Of a stretch of 64,000 nt of DNA, positions 1 to 9,805 are shown piece by piece. The position numbers and the translations under genes were made by a program. The notes under the pieces were generated by a model that was not told the DNA's origin, made no database searches, and saw nothing but the letters and a program-made list of their open reading frames with translations. Origin of the DNA: Mycolicibacterium palauense. Lineage in GTDB: Bacteria; Actinomycetota; Actinomycetes; Mycobacteriales; Mycobacteriaceae. The stretch lies in assembly GCF_002592005.1 (NCBI RefSeq), contig NZ_NVQF01000018.1, positions 1 to 64,000 of the forward strand. The letters run 5' to 3'. Position 1 is the stretch's first letter. The number at the start of each line of letters is the position of its first letter.

Positions 1-58
1 TTCGTCGGCTTTAGTTGTGGAGTGGCGGTGGTGGTGGCGGAGGAGGAGGCGGTGGATC

Positions 59-592
59 ATGGTGACCGTACTGCTGGTTGTGATCCTGGTGGTCGCGGTG
101 TCGGTGCTGCTGGCTTTCGTCATCGGCTACAACAGGATCCGGGCCGCCGACGTCCGGGTTGACGAGGCTCTGGGCGGCATCGACGTCGAGCTGACCCGGC
201 GCGCCTCCCTGGTACCCGGTCTGGTGCACACGGTGCAGACCTTCGCCGCCCACGAGAAGTCGATCCTCGACCACGTGACCGACGCGCGAGCCGCACTGGC
301 GTCGGCCACGGCGGGCACCTCGGTGGTCCAGCGCAGCACGGCCGAGTCGCAGCTCGACACGGCGCTGGCTCCGCTGCTGGCCCTGGGCCAGACCTATCCG
401 CAGCTGAACTCGTCGACCAACTTCCTCAATCTCCAGCAGAACCTCGCCGACACCGAGGACAAGTTGGCCTTCGCCCGCCAGTACTACAACGACGCGGTCG
501 CCACCCTGAACAAGACGATCACCACCATTCCGTGGATGTTCGTCGCGGGCGCCACCGGGGTGTCGCAGCGGGAGTTCTACCAGAAGCCGTAG
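59..592 (+). CDS. LemA family membrane protein
   Basis: The 177-residue product has one N-terminal membrane segment (about residues 2-24) followed by a helical domain of LemA type. It contains the typical central N-L-Q-x-N-L stretch and a late R-x-Y-Y-N-D motif (RQYYNDAV), and ends F-Y-Q-K-P. LemA proteins have an extracytoplasmic N-terminus and a cytosolic helical domain of unclear function. I place the start at the ATG at 59 because GGAGGAGG lies just upstream and the membrane anchor begins there. An upstream in-frame ATG at 17 would add a Trp/Arg-rich stretch translated from a GGTGG/GGAGG low-complexity run and looks spurious. The gene precedes fmt by about 120 bases; no functional link to it is evident. 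Confidence 0.85.
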   Translation: MVTVLLVVILVVAVSVLLAFVIGYNRIRAADVRVDEALGGIDVELTRRASLVPGLVHTVQTFAAHEKSILDHVTDARAALASATAGTSVVQRSTAESQLDTALAPLLALGQTYPQLNSSTNFLNLQQNLADTEDKLAFARQYYNDAVATLNKTITTIPWMFVAGATGVSQREFYQKP

Positions 593-614
593 GGCCGCAC
601 CCGCCGCTGGCCCG

Positions 615-701
615 GCGGCTCGTCCCTCGCCGCATCGTCACCCTCGGGTGCCTGGTGGTCGGGTTCCTCAGCGGCTCGTCCCTCGCCGCATCGTCACCCT
701 C
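615..701. repeat. 31-bp direct repeat upstream of fmt
   Basis: Two identical 31-bp copies at 615-645 and 671-701, beginning GCGGCTCGTCCCTCGCC. They are 56 bp apart start to start and lie in the gap between the lemA-like gene and fmt; the second ends 13 bases before the fmt start. This may be a replication-slippage duplication of a leader segment; no regulatory role can be read. Confidence 0.8.
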
Positions 702-714
702 CTAGACTGTCCGG

Positions 715-1650
715 GTGCGTCTCGTCTTCGCCGGCACCCCGGAACCCGCGCTACCGGCACTGCGCCGGCTCATCGCCTCACCGCGCCACGAGGTGGTCGC
801 GGTGCTGACCCGGCCCGACGCCGCGGCGGGCCGGCGCGGCCGGCCGACCCCGTCACCGGTGGCCCGGCTGGCCGAGGAGCACGGGATCCCCGCCCTCAAA
901 CCGGCGCGCCCGAACTCACCGGAGTTCCTCGCCGAACTGCGTGAGATGGGGCCACAGTGCTGCCCGGTGGTGGCCTTCGGCGCCCTCCTCGGCGAACCGC
1001 TGCTGGCGGTGCCCGAACACGGGTGGGTGAACCTGCACTTCTCCCTGCTGCCCGCGTGGCGGGGCGCCGCCCCCGTCCAGGCGGCGATCGCCGCCGGCGA
1101 CACCATCACCGGGGCCACCACGTTCCTCATCGAGCCCAGCCTGGACAGCGGACCCGTCTACGGCGTGGTGACCGAGGCGATCCGGCCCACCGACACCGCC
1201 GGCGACCTGCTCGGCCGGTTGGCCGACTCGGGCGCGGCCCTGCTGGAGGCGACCCTGGACGGTATCGAGGCCCGGACCGTGACCCCGGTGCCCCAGGATG
1301 CCGAGGGGATCAGCCTGGCGCCCAAGATCAGTGTCGAGGGCGCGCGGGTGAACTGGTCGCTGCCCGCCTTCGTGGTGGACCGCCAGATCCGCGCCGTGAC
1401 TCCCAACCCGGGCGCCTGGACGATGGTCGGTGACCTGCGCCTCAAACTGGGGCCGGTGTCGGTTGTCGGGGCAGGCGACGGGACCGACGGGCTGGCCCCC
1501 GGGGAGATCAGCGTCGAGCGCAACCGGGTGCTGATCGGAACCGGTTCGGATCCAGTGCAGTTGGGCACGGTGCAGCCACCGGGAAAGAAGCCGATGAACG
1601 CCGCCGACTGGGCCAGGGGTGCGCGGATGCGTGCCGTGAAGGCGTCATGA
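715..1650 (+). CDS. fmt: Methionyl-tRNA formyltransferase
   Basis: The 311-residue enzyme formylates the amino group of Met-tRNAfMet with 10-formyltetrahydrofolate, giving the initiator tRNA for bacterial translation. The N-terminal Rossmann domain starts [16 protein letters not shown]. The catalytic region [18 protein letters not shown] carries the family Asn and His, and the later LDSGPV carries the Asp of the N-H-D triad. A C-terminal OB-like domain follows. Length matches the family. GTG start at 715. The stop overlaps the rsmB start (ATGA), so the two are translationally coupled, as in other mycobacteria. Confidence 0.97.
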   Translation: MRLVFAGTPEPALPALRRLIASPRHEVVAVLTRPDAAAGRRGRPTPSPVARLAEEHGIPALKPARPNSPEFLAELREMGPQCCPVVAFGALLGEPLLAVPEHGWVNLHFSLLPAWRGAAPVQAAIAAGDTITGATTFLIEPSLDSGPVYGVVTEAIRPTDTAGDLLGRLADSGAALLEATLDGIEARTVTPVPQDAEGISLAPKISVEGARVNWSLPAFVVDRQIRAVTPNPGAWTMVGDLRLKLGPVSVVGAGDGTDGLAPGEISVERNRVLIGTGSDPVQLGTVQPPGKKPMNAADWARGARMRAVKAS

Positions 1651-3056
1651 GCGAACGACACGCCCCCCGCCGCGGCGGCACCGGGCCGCGCAGGCCGCGG
1701 CGCAGACCACTGGATCCGGCCCGGCGGGCCGCGTTCGACGTCCTCACGGCGGTCTCGGACCGCGACGCCTACGCCAACCTGGCCCTGCCCGCTTTGCTGA
1801 ACGAACGCGGGATCGTCGGGCGCGACGCCGCGTTCGCCACCGAACTGACCTACGGGGCCTGCCGCACGCTGGGGCTGCTCGACGCCGTCATCGCCGCCGC
1901 CGCGGGCCGGCCCACCGACCGCATCGACCCGGTGTTGTTGAACCTGTTGCGGCTGGGCGCCTACCAGCTACTGAGGACCCGGGTGGAACAACACGCCGCG
2001 GTCTCCACCACCGTCGAACAGGCCGGTATCGAGTTCGATTCGGCGCGCGCCGGATTCGTCAACGGTGTCCTGCGCACGATCGCCGGGCGCGACGAGGCAT
2101 CCTGGATTGCCGAGTTGGCGCCGGCGATCAGCACCGATCCCGTCGGCCACCTGGCGTTCGCGCACGCCCACCCGCGGTGGATCGCGCAGGCGTTCGCCGA
2201 CGCGCTGGGCGCGCGCGCCGCCGAACTGGAGCAATTGCTGACCAGCGACGACCAGCGTCCCGGCGTGCATCTGGCGGCACGTCCGGGCGCCCTGACCGCC
2301 GCGGAACTCGCCGACGCCGTGGGCGGCACCCCCGGCACCTACTCGCCCTACGCGGTGTATCTGCCCGCCGGGGATCCGGGCCGGCTCGCACCGGTCCGCG
2401 ACGGCCAGGCGCTGGTCCAGGACGAGGGCAGCCAACTGGTGGCGCGTGCCCTGACGCTGGCGCCGGTGCAGGGCTCCGACGGCGGACGCTGGCTGGATCT
2501 GTGCGCCGGCCCGGGAGGCAAGACCGCATTGCTGGCGGCCATCGGCGCCCAGCAGGATGCCACGGTCACCGCGGTGGAGCCCGCGCCGCGTCGCGCCGAA
2601 CTGGTGGAGCAGAACACCCGGGGCCTCGGCGTCGAGGTGTTGCGCGTCGATGGCCGTGAATCGGGCCTGGCGCCCGGGTTCGACCGGGTCCTGGTGGACG
2701 CCCCGTGCACGGGTCTGGGGGCGCTGCGCCGCCGTCCCGAGGCGCGCTGGCGCAGACAGCCCGCCGACATTCCGGGTCTGACCAGGCTGCAGCGTGAGTT
2801 GCTGGCGGCCGCGATCGCGCTGACCAGGCCAGGCGGTGTCGTGCTGTACGCCACCTGCTCGCCGCACCTGGCCGAGACCGCCGGCGTGGTCGCCGACGCG
2901 CTGCGTCAGCAGCCGGTCGAAGCGCTGGATGCCCGTCCGCTGTTCGCACCCGCGGCCGACCTCGACGCCGGACCGGCGGGAACCTGGGTGCAGCTGTGGC
3001 CGCACCGGCATGGGACCGACGCGATGTTTGCCGCTGCGTTGCTGCGTACCCGGTGA
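1647..3056 (+). CDS. rsmB: 16S rRNA m5C methyltransferase RsmB/Fmu family
   Basis: This 469-residue protein has an N-terminal NusB-like RNA-binding domain (about residues 25-170) and a C-terminal SAM-dependent methyltransferase domain. Motif I reads [14 protein letters not shown]. The two catalytic cysteines sit in [13 protein letters not shown] (motif IV) and [10 protein letters not shown] (motif VI), as expected for m5C RNA methyltransferases of the Sun/Fmu family. The likely substrate is C967 of 16S rRNA (E. coli numbering). The basic N-terminus is rich in Arg and Pro. The ATG overlaps the fmt stop; rpe begins 14 bases after the stop. Confidence 0.95.
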   Translation: MSERHAPRRGGTGPRRPRRRPLDPARRAAFDVLTAVSDRDAYANLALPALLNERGIVGRDAAFATELTYGACRTLGLLDAVIAAAAGRPTDRIDPVLLNLLRLGAYQLLRTRVEQHAAVSTTVEQAGIEFDSARAGFVNGVLRTIAGRDEASWIAELAPAISTDPVGHLAFAHAHPRWIAQAFADALGARAAELEQLLTSDDQRPGVHLAARPGALTAAELADAVGGTPGTYSPYAVYLPAGDPGRLAPVRDGQALVQDEGSQLVARALTLAPVQGSDGGRWLDLCAGPGGKTALLAAIGAQQDATVTAVEPAPRRAELVEQNTRGLGVEVLRVDGRESGLAPGFDRVLVDAPCTGLGALRRRPEARWRRQPADIPGLTRLQRELLAAAIALTRPGGVVLYATCSPHLAETAGVVADALRQQPVEALDARPLFAPAADLDAGPAGTWVQLWPHRHGTDAMFAAALLRTR

Positions 3057-3070
3057 CTTAAGGTAGCCAC

Positions 3071-3754
3071 ATGTCCCCGCGGCCCCCACTGATTGCCCCG
3101 TCGATCCTGTCCGCCGACTTCGCCCGGCTGGCCGACGAGGCCGCCGCCGTGGAGGGCGCCGACTGGCTGCACGTCGACGTGATGGACGGGCATTTCGTGC
3201 CCAACCTCACGCTGGGGCTTCCGGTGGTGGAGAGTCTGCTCGCGGCCACCGACATCCCGATGGACTGTCATCTGATGATCGACGACCCCGACCGGTGGGC
3301 CCCGCCCTACGCCGAAGCCGGTGCCCACAACGTCACCATTCACGTCGAGGCCGCCGCCGACCCGGTCGGAGTCGCCCGCGACATCCGCGCGGCCGGCGCC
3401 AAGGCCGGGCTGTCGGTGAAACCGGGCACCCCACTGGAGCCCTACCTGGAGATCCTGCGCGACTTCGACACCCTGCTGGTGATGTCGGTGGAGCCGGGGT
3501 TCGGGGGCCAGAGCTTCATCCCGGACGTGCTCTCGAAGGTGCGCACCGCACGCCGGCTCGTCGACGCCGGTGAGCTGACCATCCTCGTCGAGATCGACGG
3601 CGGCATCAACGCCGACACCATCGAGGCGGCCGCCGAGGCCGGCGTCGACTGCTTCGTCGCGGGGTCGGCGGTCTACGGTGCCGAGGACCCGGCCGCCGCG
3701 GTGGCCGCGCTGCGCCGACAGGCCGGTGCGGCCTCACCGCATCTGCGATGCTGA
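3071..3754 (+). CDS. rpe: Ribulose-phosphate 3-epimerase
   Basis: The 227-residue TIM-barrel enzyme interconverts ribulose 5-phosphate and xylulose 5-phosphate in the pentose phosphate pathway. Family motifs are intact: [12 protein letters not shown] near the N-terminus, [12 protein letters not shown] (metal ligands His and Asp), DCHLMI, the phosphate loop region [10 protein letters not shown], and the catalytic/metal Asp in EIDGGIN. Length is normal. It overlaps the start of ribD by 7 bases, so rpe supplies ribulose 5-phosphate next to riboflavin genes that use the same sugar phosphate. Confidence 0.97.
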   Translation: MSPRPPLIAPSILSADFARLADEAAAVEGADWLHVDVMDGHFVPNLTLGLPVVESLLAATDIPMDCHLMIDDPDRWAPPYAEAGAHNVTIHVEAAADPVGVARDIRAAGAKAGLSVKPGTPLEPYLEILRDFDTLLVMSVEPGFGGQSFIPDVLSKVRTARRLVDAGELTILVEIDGGINADTIEAAAEAGVDCFVAGSAVYGAEDPAAAVAALRRQAGAASPHLRC

Positions 3755-4752
3755 GCGTCGAGGAGGCCATGCGCCTGGCCGTCGAGCACGCCGAACAGGT
3801 CAAGGGCGCGACATACCCGAATCCGCCCGTGGGTGCGGTGATCCTGGACCGCGACGGCGCCGTGGCCGGGGTCGGGGCCACCGAACCACCCGGCGGCGCC
3901 CACGCCGAGGTGGTGGCGCTGCGGCGGGCCGGTTCCCGGGCTGCCGACGGCACCGCCGTGGTGACCCTCGAACCCTGCAACCATCACGGTCGCACCCCGC
4001 CCTGCGTGGACGCCCTCCTGGCGGCGGGGGTTTCCTCGGTGGTGTACGCCGTCGCCGACCCCAACCCGGTGGCCGCCGGGGGCGCCGAGCGGCTGTCCGC
4101 GGCGGGCGTACAGGTGCGGGCCGGGGCCGAGGTGGGGCTGGTCGGCGGCGGTGTGCTGCGGGAATGGCTGCACAAGCAGCGCACCGGCCACCCGCACGTC
4201 ACGTGGAAGTACGCGGCCAGCATCGATGGCCGCAGCGCCGCGGCCGACGGCACGAGCCAGTGGATCACCGGAGAGGCCGCCCGCGCGGACGTGCACCGCC
4301 GCCGCGCCGTGGCCGATGCGATCATCGTGGGCACCGGGACCGTCTTCGCCGATGACCCGACGCTGACCGCGCGCCTGCCCGATGGCAGCCTCGCGGCCCG
4401 ACAGCCGTTGCGGGTTGTGGTCGGTATGCGCGAAATCGCGCCGGAATCAAGGGTTCTCAACGATGACACTCGGACGATGGTGATCCGGACGCACGACCCG
4501 CGGGAGGTGATCCGCGCGTTGGGGGACCGCACCGACATTCTGCTCGAGGGTGGGCCCACTCTGGCCGGCGCGTTCCTGCGGGCCGGGCTCGTCGACCGGA
4601 TCCTGGCCTACCTGGCCCCCATTCTGCTGGGCGGGCCCGTGACAGCGGTCGACGACGTCGGTGTGCCCACCATCGCCCGGGCGCGGCGGTGGCGATTCGA
4701 CGGTGTGCAGCCCATCGGGCCGGATCTGCGGCTGTCGCTGGTGCCGGATTGA
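3748..4752 (+). CDS. ribD: Bifunctional riboflavin deaminase/reductase RibD (RibG)
   Basis: The 334-residue protein catalyses the deamination and then NADPH-dependent ribosyl side-chain reduction steps of riboflavin synthesis. The N-terminal cytidine-deaminase-like domain carries the zinc motifs HAEVVAL and [11 protein letters not shown]. The C-terminal dihydrofolate-reductase-like domain starts about residue 150 ([11 protein letters not shown]) and includes [13 protein letters not shown]. The start ATG overlaps the end of rpe. The remaining riboflavin genes lie 22 kb away at 26.4-29.1 kb; in M. tuberculosis ribG is separated from them by little more than P55 and lprG, so the intervening block here is an insertion. 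Confidence 0.95.
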   Translation: MLSVEEAMRLAVEHAEQVKGATYPNPPVGAVILDRDGAVAGVGATEPPGGAHAEVVALRRAGSRAADGTAVVTLEPCNHHGRTPPCVDALLAAGVSSVVYAVADPNPVAAGGAERLSAAGVQVRAGAEVGLVGGGVLREWLHKQRTGHPHVTWKYAASIDGRSAAADGTSQWITGEAARADVHRRRAVADAIIVGTGTVFADDPTLTARLPDGSLAARQPLRVVVGMREIAPESRVLNDDTRTMVIRTHDPREVIRALGDRTDILLEGGPTLAGAFLRAGLVDRILAYLAPILLGGPVTAVDDVGVPTIARARRWRFDGVQPIGPDLRLSLVPD

Positions 4753-4796
4753 GACCCGTTGGCGTAGAACACCGCCGGCCGACGAGTCGTGCCAGG

Positions 4797-5786
4797 ATGG
4801 CAGGGGTGACCTTGCTGCGCCGCGTGCTCATCGCGGTCGGGGTGGCCGCGATGCTGGTCGCCCTGGCCGGTGTCGGGGCGCACTTCAGCGGCCTGGTGAG
4901 CACCAGAATCGTTCTGGTGGCCTCGTTCACACCGCTGTTGGTGCTGGCCGGTGTGCTCGCGGTGGCGCTGTTGCTCGCTGCGCGCCAACGGGTGCTGGCC
5001 GGGTTGGCGGTGGTGGTCGTGGCGCTGGGGGCCTGGACCCAGGCGCCGCTTTTCCGGGGCACGGCGGCGAACGCCGCCGACGGCGGTGTGTCGATCACGC
5101 TGATGCAGGCCAATATCCGTCTCGGTGAGGCGGATCCGCAGGCGCTGGTAGACACCGTGCGTGCCGAGGACGTCGATGTGCTCACGGTGGTCGAACTCAC
5201 TCCGGGCGCGGCCCGGGGGCTGGCGGCGGCCGGGCTGCAACGGTTGCTTCCGCACTCCTATCTTCGGCCCCGCGAAGGTGGGGGCGGGGCGGCGATCTTC
5301 GCGAAGTATCCCCTCAGCGAGCCGGCCGAACTGGATGGATTCGCGCTGCACAACATCCGGGCGCTGGCCGATATCCCGGGAGCCGGCAGCGTTGCGGTGT
5401 ACGCGCTGCATCCGGTGCCGCCCTACCCGCAGCCGGCCTGGAAGTGGGATCTCGAGCTGCGCCGGCTGCGCGGAGTGTTCGCGGCCGAGCGGCACCCGTT
5501 GATCGTGGGCGCCGACTTCAACTCGACCTACGACCACCGCCGGTTTCGCGACCTGCTGGGTGATTCGGCACCGGGCGCCACGGCGGCACCGATGTTCGAC
5601 GCTGCCGAACACGTCGGCGCCGGGATCGTGACGACCTATCCCGCCGACCGGTGGTACCCGCCGCTGCTGGCCATCGACCGGATTCTGAGCAGGGGAGCCA
5701 CACCGGTGTCGTTTCACCGGGTGGACCTGCCCGGCTCGGACCACCGCGGAGTCGTCGGCGGGATCCGCCTGCCCCGGGCGGACTGA
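4797..5786 (+). CDS. Membrane-anchored endonuclease/exonuclease/phosphatase family protein
   Basis: A 329-residue protein with about three N-terminal membrane segments (roughly residues 5-85) followed by an EEP-fold domain. EEP signatures are visible: MQANIRLGEAD at the first strand, VVELTPG carrying the metal-binding Glu, VGADFNSTYDH with the catalytic Asp-Phe-Asn, and the terminal SDHRGVVG. The active site is therefore predicted to face outside. The substrate is unknown; the fold covers phosphodiesters, lipids and nucleic acids. Start chosen at ATG 4797, just before the membrane segment; a GTG at 4806 is an alternative. Convergent with the large fusion gene that begins the island. Confidence 0.85.
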   Translation: MAGVTLLRRVLIAVGVAAMLVALAGVGAHFSGLVSTRIVLVASFTPLLVLAGVLAVALLLAARQRVLAGLAVVVVALGAWTQAPLFRGTAANAADGGVSITLMQANIRLGEADPQALVDTVRAEDVDVLTVVELTPGAARGLAAAGLQRLLPHSYLRPREGGGGAAIFAKYPLSEPAELDGFALHNIRALADIPGAGSVAVYALHPVPPYPQPAWKWDLELRRLRGVFAAERHPLIVGADFNSTYDHRRFRDLLGDSAPGATAAPMFDAAEHVGAGIVTTYPADRWYPPLLAIDRILSRGATPVSFHRVDLPGSDHRGVVGGIRLPRAD

Positions 5787-5824
5787 CCGGTCCGGACAGC
5801 GCGGGCGGCACGGTCTGCGGCCAC

Positions 5825-5854
5825 ACTGAACCGCGGCCATACTGAACCGCGGCC
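5825..5854. repeat. Short direct repeat between convergent genes
   Basis: Two copies of ACTGAACCGCGGCC at 5825-5838 and 5841-5854 in the 113-base gap between two convergent genes, at the left edge of the island. The core CCGCGG is self-complementary, so weak hairpins are possible, but no clear terminator stem is seen. Confidence 0.6.
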
Positions 5855-5899
5855 GAACCAGGGCCGCAACGCGATCCAGCGCACGGGGCCGACGGCGGG

Positions 5900-8800
5900 T
5901 CAGCGGAGGGCCGAGACGCCATCACTGGATGCGGGCCGCGACGAACGTTGCTCCTCGATCATCGCGACCACCGCGGAGACGTACGGTTCCCGCACGATCG
6001 AATGATGGTCGCAGTCCAGCCGTTCGATGCGCAGGCGGCCGGTGAGCAGGTGCGGCCACAGGCGTTCGTCGTCGCGGTTGAGATGGCTGAGCACCAACAG
6101 CGTGTTGCCGGCCCACGGCGCCGGGCGGTGCATCAACCCGACCCTGACCCCCACTTCCTCCATAGCCTGGGACTGACGCCGACTGTTGCCGTGGGCCAGT
6201 CCGGCCAGCGGCAGAAGCATTCGGCGCCGCCACAATTCGGTGCGGCGCAGGCGGCTGTCGTCGAGGGTGAGGGTCGAGTCGGGCAGCGAACGGCGGATTC
6301 CGCGCACCGCCCCGGGAGAGATGAACGGGTCCAGCAGGGCCACCAGCGCAACCTCCTCGCCGGCGGCCTCCAGCCGCCGCGCGACCTCGACCGCGATATA
6401 GGAACCCAACGAGTGACCGATCAGGGTGTAGGGCCCGCGGGGCTGGATCCGTCGCAGATCACGCAGGTGCCGCCGGGCGGCACGCTGGATGGTCCAGTCC
6501 GGAATGCCCCTGTTCTCCAGCCCGTTCGGGACGAAGGCGTACACCGCGGCGCCGGCGCCGGCGCGGTCGGCCAGCGGGAGGAAGGTCAGCGCCGAGGCTC
6601 CCGCGCCGGTGAAGCAGAACAGCGGCTCGGGTCGCGTCTCGGCCGAGAGGTGACGTATCGGCACCGTCGTCGGGGCCAGCGGTAGCCGCGGTGCCGGCGG
6701 CTGTGCGCCCGAACGCTCGGTGACCGTGGCCGCGAACTCGGCGACGGTGGGTGCCTTGGCGAGGTCGGCGTGAGCCAGCCTGACACCGTGCAGGTCGCTG
6801 ATCCTGGCCAGCATCTGCGTGACGGTCAGCGAGTCACCGCCGAGCGCATAGAAACTCTCGGTGCGGCCGACCTCACGGAGTTGGAGCACCTCGGCCCAGA
6901 TCTGTGCGACGGCGGCTTCCAGTCCGTCCCGCGGCGGCGCCGACTGTGCCCGCGCGGGCGGGGGCAGCGCGTTCAGGTCGAGCTTGCCGCGCTCGGTGCG
7001 GGGGAGCGCCGTGAGCATCACGATATGAGCCGGCGCCATCCAGGGCGGGAGGTCACGATGGATCCGTGAGCGCAGTTCGGCCACCGACGGCGTGCGGGCG
7101 TCCCCCGCGGGCGCGAGATAGGCGACCAGTTCGGTGGCGCCGCCGGAGGACTGCGCGGCGTCGAGCGCAAGGACCGCCGCTTCCCGGACGTCGGGGTAGC
7201 GCAGTAGGGCCGCCTCGATCTCCGCGGGCTCGACCAGGTAGCCCCGGATCTTGACGGCCGCACCGGCGCGACCGAGGAGTCTGAGCACTCCCGGCGGGTC
7301 CCAGCGCCCGATGTCACCGCCGCAGAACGTCCTTGTGCCGTCCCGGTTGTCGACGAAGGTGCCGCCCGCGGCGGCGGGGTCGAGATATCCCAGCGCAAGG
7401 TACTTCGAGGTGACCGAGACCGTGCCGTCGGCGGCGACGTCGATGACCTTGTGCGGGGCCGGTATGCCGGCGGGAATGGCCCCCTCGGGGATCGGCGCGC
7501 CGGGAGCGATGTCGTAGGCGGCGATCGCGCTCGCCTCCGATGACCCGACCCAGTTGGTGAAGGTGGCCTGGGGTGCCATCTGGCGCGCCCGATGGGCGTG
7601 ACGGGCGTGGGCCGCCTCACCGGTGGTGATGATCCGTTGCAGAGAGGGCACCACGTCGCCGCCGGCCGCGGTGGCGACCGCGTCGAGGAACGCTGGTGTC
7701 GAGATCATGACCTGCGCACCCGTATCACCGAGCCGCTCGAACGCCGATCGGGCCGTCTCCGTGCGCGGGTCGAGGGCGACCACCTCCGCCCCGGCCAGGA
7801 GCGAGCCGGTCAACACGTTCAATCCGGCGCCGAAACTGATTGGCAGGCAGAGGGCGACCCGCCGCTGGGCGCCGATCCCGAACCGGTCGTGCAGGAGCTG
7901 GGCGTCACACAGCCACATCCCGTTGCTATGCAGCACGGCCTTGGGGACGCCGGTGGAACCCGACGTGAACTGGATGCTGGTCACGTCGTCGGTGCCGAAC
8001 CGATGGCGCGCCAGTGCGCTGTGCGGGCCGGAGCCGGGCGTCAGCGACGACACGCGGCAGTGCGCGGGCAGTTCGTCGGCCGGGGCGCTGTCGGGGTCGT
8101 CGGTGAGCAGGGTGTCGACGCGGTAGCCGAAGCGCTCCAGGATGTCGGTGATGGCTCCCACCCGAGTGGCCGGCAGACCGGGATCCACGGCCACCAGAAC
8201 CGATTTCGACGCGAAGAGGGCGATGATCGCCCCCACCGCCTCGGTGGACAAGCCGGCCGAGAGCAGGACCGCCCGTGGGTGGTCGGGGTCGGTGTCCAGC
8301 CGCTCGCCCCACCGGGCGGCGATGTCCGCCAGCTCGCCGTAGTGCACGCAGGAGTGTCGGGTGCGCACCGCGGGGGAGGCGGCGAACCGCCGGGCGGTGT
8401 CGTCGAACTGGTCGATCACCGACCGGTAGCGCAGCGGACGGTCGGCGGGGGCGCGGTGGGGCTCGGGTGTGGCCGGGTTGCTGTGGTCTTCCATCGGTTC
8501 GTCGGGTTCGTCGGGGCGCAGGGCGCGGCGCAGCAACCGCACCGTCGGGACCGCGATGAGCAGGGTCGAGAGGAGCTCGGCGGCGAGGTAGGTGTAGCCG
8601 ACGGCGTTGATGCCCCACAGCGGTGTGGTGATCGCGACCCCGGAGACGATCACCACACCCAGCAGGATCTGGACGGCCACGGCGAACTTCAGTCTGCGTT
8701 GCAGCCGTGCCAGCGCCACGTAGATCGTGAGCAACGCCAGGGAAGGCAGGGTCAGCGCCATCAGCCGGATCAGCGTGGTGCCCTGAGCGGCGTATTCGCT

Positions 8801-9790
8801 GCCCATCACACCGAGCACCAGCGGCGCGGTGAGCAGCAGGGCGAGCCCCCCGATCACGGCGGCGCCACCACACATCAGGGTGAACCGCACGGTGCACGAG
8901 CGTAGGTCGGCGCCCGGTGAGGAGGCGGCCGCGATGAACGGCGCCGCGGTGGCGTTGATCAGCACGCCGAGGGTGTTCATCACCAGCCAACACATGGAGA
9001 AGTAGGCGTTCATCTCGGTGCCCAGTCGAGCCACGATGATCAGCGGAACCAGAAGCGGCACCACGACTCCGACAGCGTTGATCAGATAGGAGCTGACGAA
9101 GAAGTGAACCAGCTCGGCACGTGCGGGCAGGCTCGGGGCCCCGTCGCGGCGGCCGCCGACGGGCCGGATCACCTTGGTGGCGACCAGAGCGGTGATCGCG
9201 GCGGCGGGCACCACCCACGCCCACACGATCGCCGAGCCGGTGGCCAGCGGGATGCAGGCACCGACCAGGATGAGCTTGACCGTCGACTGGGTGATGTTCT
9301 TGGTGGCGATGGTTCGGGCGCGCCCCAGCCCGATGAGAATCTGGTCCTGGATGGCGAAGGCGGCCAGGACCGCGACGAACACCGGGAACAGCGCGGTCTC
9401 CAGCGGTCCGGTGAACAGTGCCTCCCGGGGCCCCACGGCGATGAACACCACGCCGAACAGCACGGCGGCCAAAAGGATCGTCGTCATGCCCAGGCGGATG
9501 TAGCGGCGCGTGTGATGGCCGGACAGCGGAAGAAAGCGCTCGTAGAGACTGCCGAGGCTCAGGTTGGCCAGGATCGCGATGAGGGTCGCCGAGGAGATGA
9601 TCGCCGAGGCGCGGCCAACTTCGGCGGTGGCGTATCCGCGGGCGGCCAGCGTCCAGAAGGCAAAGCCCAGAACGCCGGTCGCCGCGCTCGACGTGATGAC
9701 CGCGGCGATGTCGATGCCCAGTGCGCGGCCGTGCAGCCACGGGCGCGACTGCCGGATCTGCGGGGAGTCGGCGGAGTAGTTGTCGATCAT
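5900..9790 (-). CDS. Flippase fused to NRPS-like adenylation-carrier-thioesterase module
   Basis: A 1296-residue fusion. Residues 1-425 form a polytopic MVF/polysaccharide-type flippase domain of about 12 or more membrane spans (FAFWTLAARGYATAEVGRAS at the start is typical). After a Pro-rich linker comes an adenylation domain (about 456-945) with FTSGSTGVPKAV (A3), WVGSSEAS (A5), GDIGRW and KIRGYLVEP (A7/A8), and the terminal RTERGKLDLN (A10, Lys936). The A4 region reads ISFGAG, so the Asp that binds an alpha-amino group in amino-acid-activating domains is absent. A carrier domain follows with the phosphopantetheine Ser987 in ALGGDSL, then a thioesterase with GHSLG (Ser1127), Asp1154 (LLDPF) and His1262/1263. 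There is no condensation domain. It is last in the operon behind the 3,4-AHBA-type synthesis genes, 15 bases after the cyclase. An aminohydroxybenzoate substrate is my inference. Confidence 0.9.
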   Translation of the reverse strand: MIDNYSADSPQIRQSRPWLHGRALGIDIAAVITSSAATGVLGFAFWTLAARGYATAEVGRASAIISSATLIAILANLSLGSLYERFLPLSGHHTRRYIRLGMTTILLAAVLFGVVFIAVGPREALFTGPLETALFPVFVAVLAAFAIQDQILIGLGRARTIATKNITQSTVKLILVGACIPLATGSAIVWAWVVPAAAITALVATKVIRPVGGRRDGAPSLPARAELVHFFVSSYLINAVGVVVPLLVPLIIVARLGTEMNAYFSMCWLVMNTLGVLINATAAPFIAAASSPGADLRSCTVRFTLMCGGAAVIGGLALLLTAPLVLGVMGSEYAAQGTTLIRLMALTLPSLALLTIYVALARLQRRLKFAVAVQILLGVVIVSGVAITTPLWGINAVGYTYLAAELLSTLLIAVPTVRLLRRALRPDEPDEPMEDHSNPATPEPHRAPADRPLRYRSVIDQFDDTARRFAASPAVRTRHSCVHYGELADIAARWGERLDTDPDHPRAVLLSAGLSTEAVGAIIALFASKSVLVAVDPGLPATRVGAITDILERFGYRVDTLLTDDPDSAPADELPAHCRVSSLTPGSGPHSALARHRFGTDDVTSIQFTSGSTGVPKAVLHSNGMWLCDAQLLHDRFGIGAQRRVALCLPISFGAGLNVLTGSLLAGAEVVALDPRTETARSAFERLGDTGAQVMISTPAFLDAVATAAGGDVVPSLQRIITTGEAAHARHAHRARQMAPQATFTNWVGSSEASAIAAYDIAPGAPIPEGAIPAGIPAPHKVIDVAADGTVSVTSKYLALGYLDPAAAGGTFVDNRDGTRTFCGGDIGRWDPPGVLRLLGRAGAAVKIRGYLVEPAEIEAALLRYPDVREAAVLALDAAQSSGGATELVAYLAPAGDARTPSVAELRSRIHRDLPPWMAPAHIVMLTALPRTERGKLDLNALPPPARAQSAPPRDGLEAAVAQIWAEVLQLREVGRTESFYALGGDSLTVTQMLARISDLHGVRLAHADLAKAPTVAEFAATVTERSGAQPPAPRLPLAPTTVPIRHLSAETRPEPLFCFTGAGASALTFLPLADRAGAGAAVYAFVPNGLENRGIPDWTIQRAARRHLRDLRRIQPRGPYTLIGHSLGSYIAVEVARRLEAAGEEVALVALLDPFISPGAVRGIRRSLPDSTLTLDDSRLRRTELWRRRMLLPLAGLAHGNSRRQSQAMEEVGVRVGLMHRPAPWAGNTLLVLSHLNRDDERLWPHLLTGRLRIERLDCDHHSIVREPYVSAVVAMIEEQRSSRPASSDGVSALR

Positions 9791-9805
9791 GCGGGCGGCA
9801 AGGCG

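Noticed and set aside
5787..5899. Intrinsic terminator between the EEP gene and the fusion gene
   Set aside because: Only short, weak complementary pieces such as CGGAC/GTCCG are present; not enough to call.
8494..8494. Separate adenylation-domain gene starting at an internal ATG
   Set aside because: The reading frame is open through the linker with no stop and no convincing ribosome-binding site there, so a fusion is the simpler reading; kept as a test in the findings.
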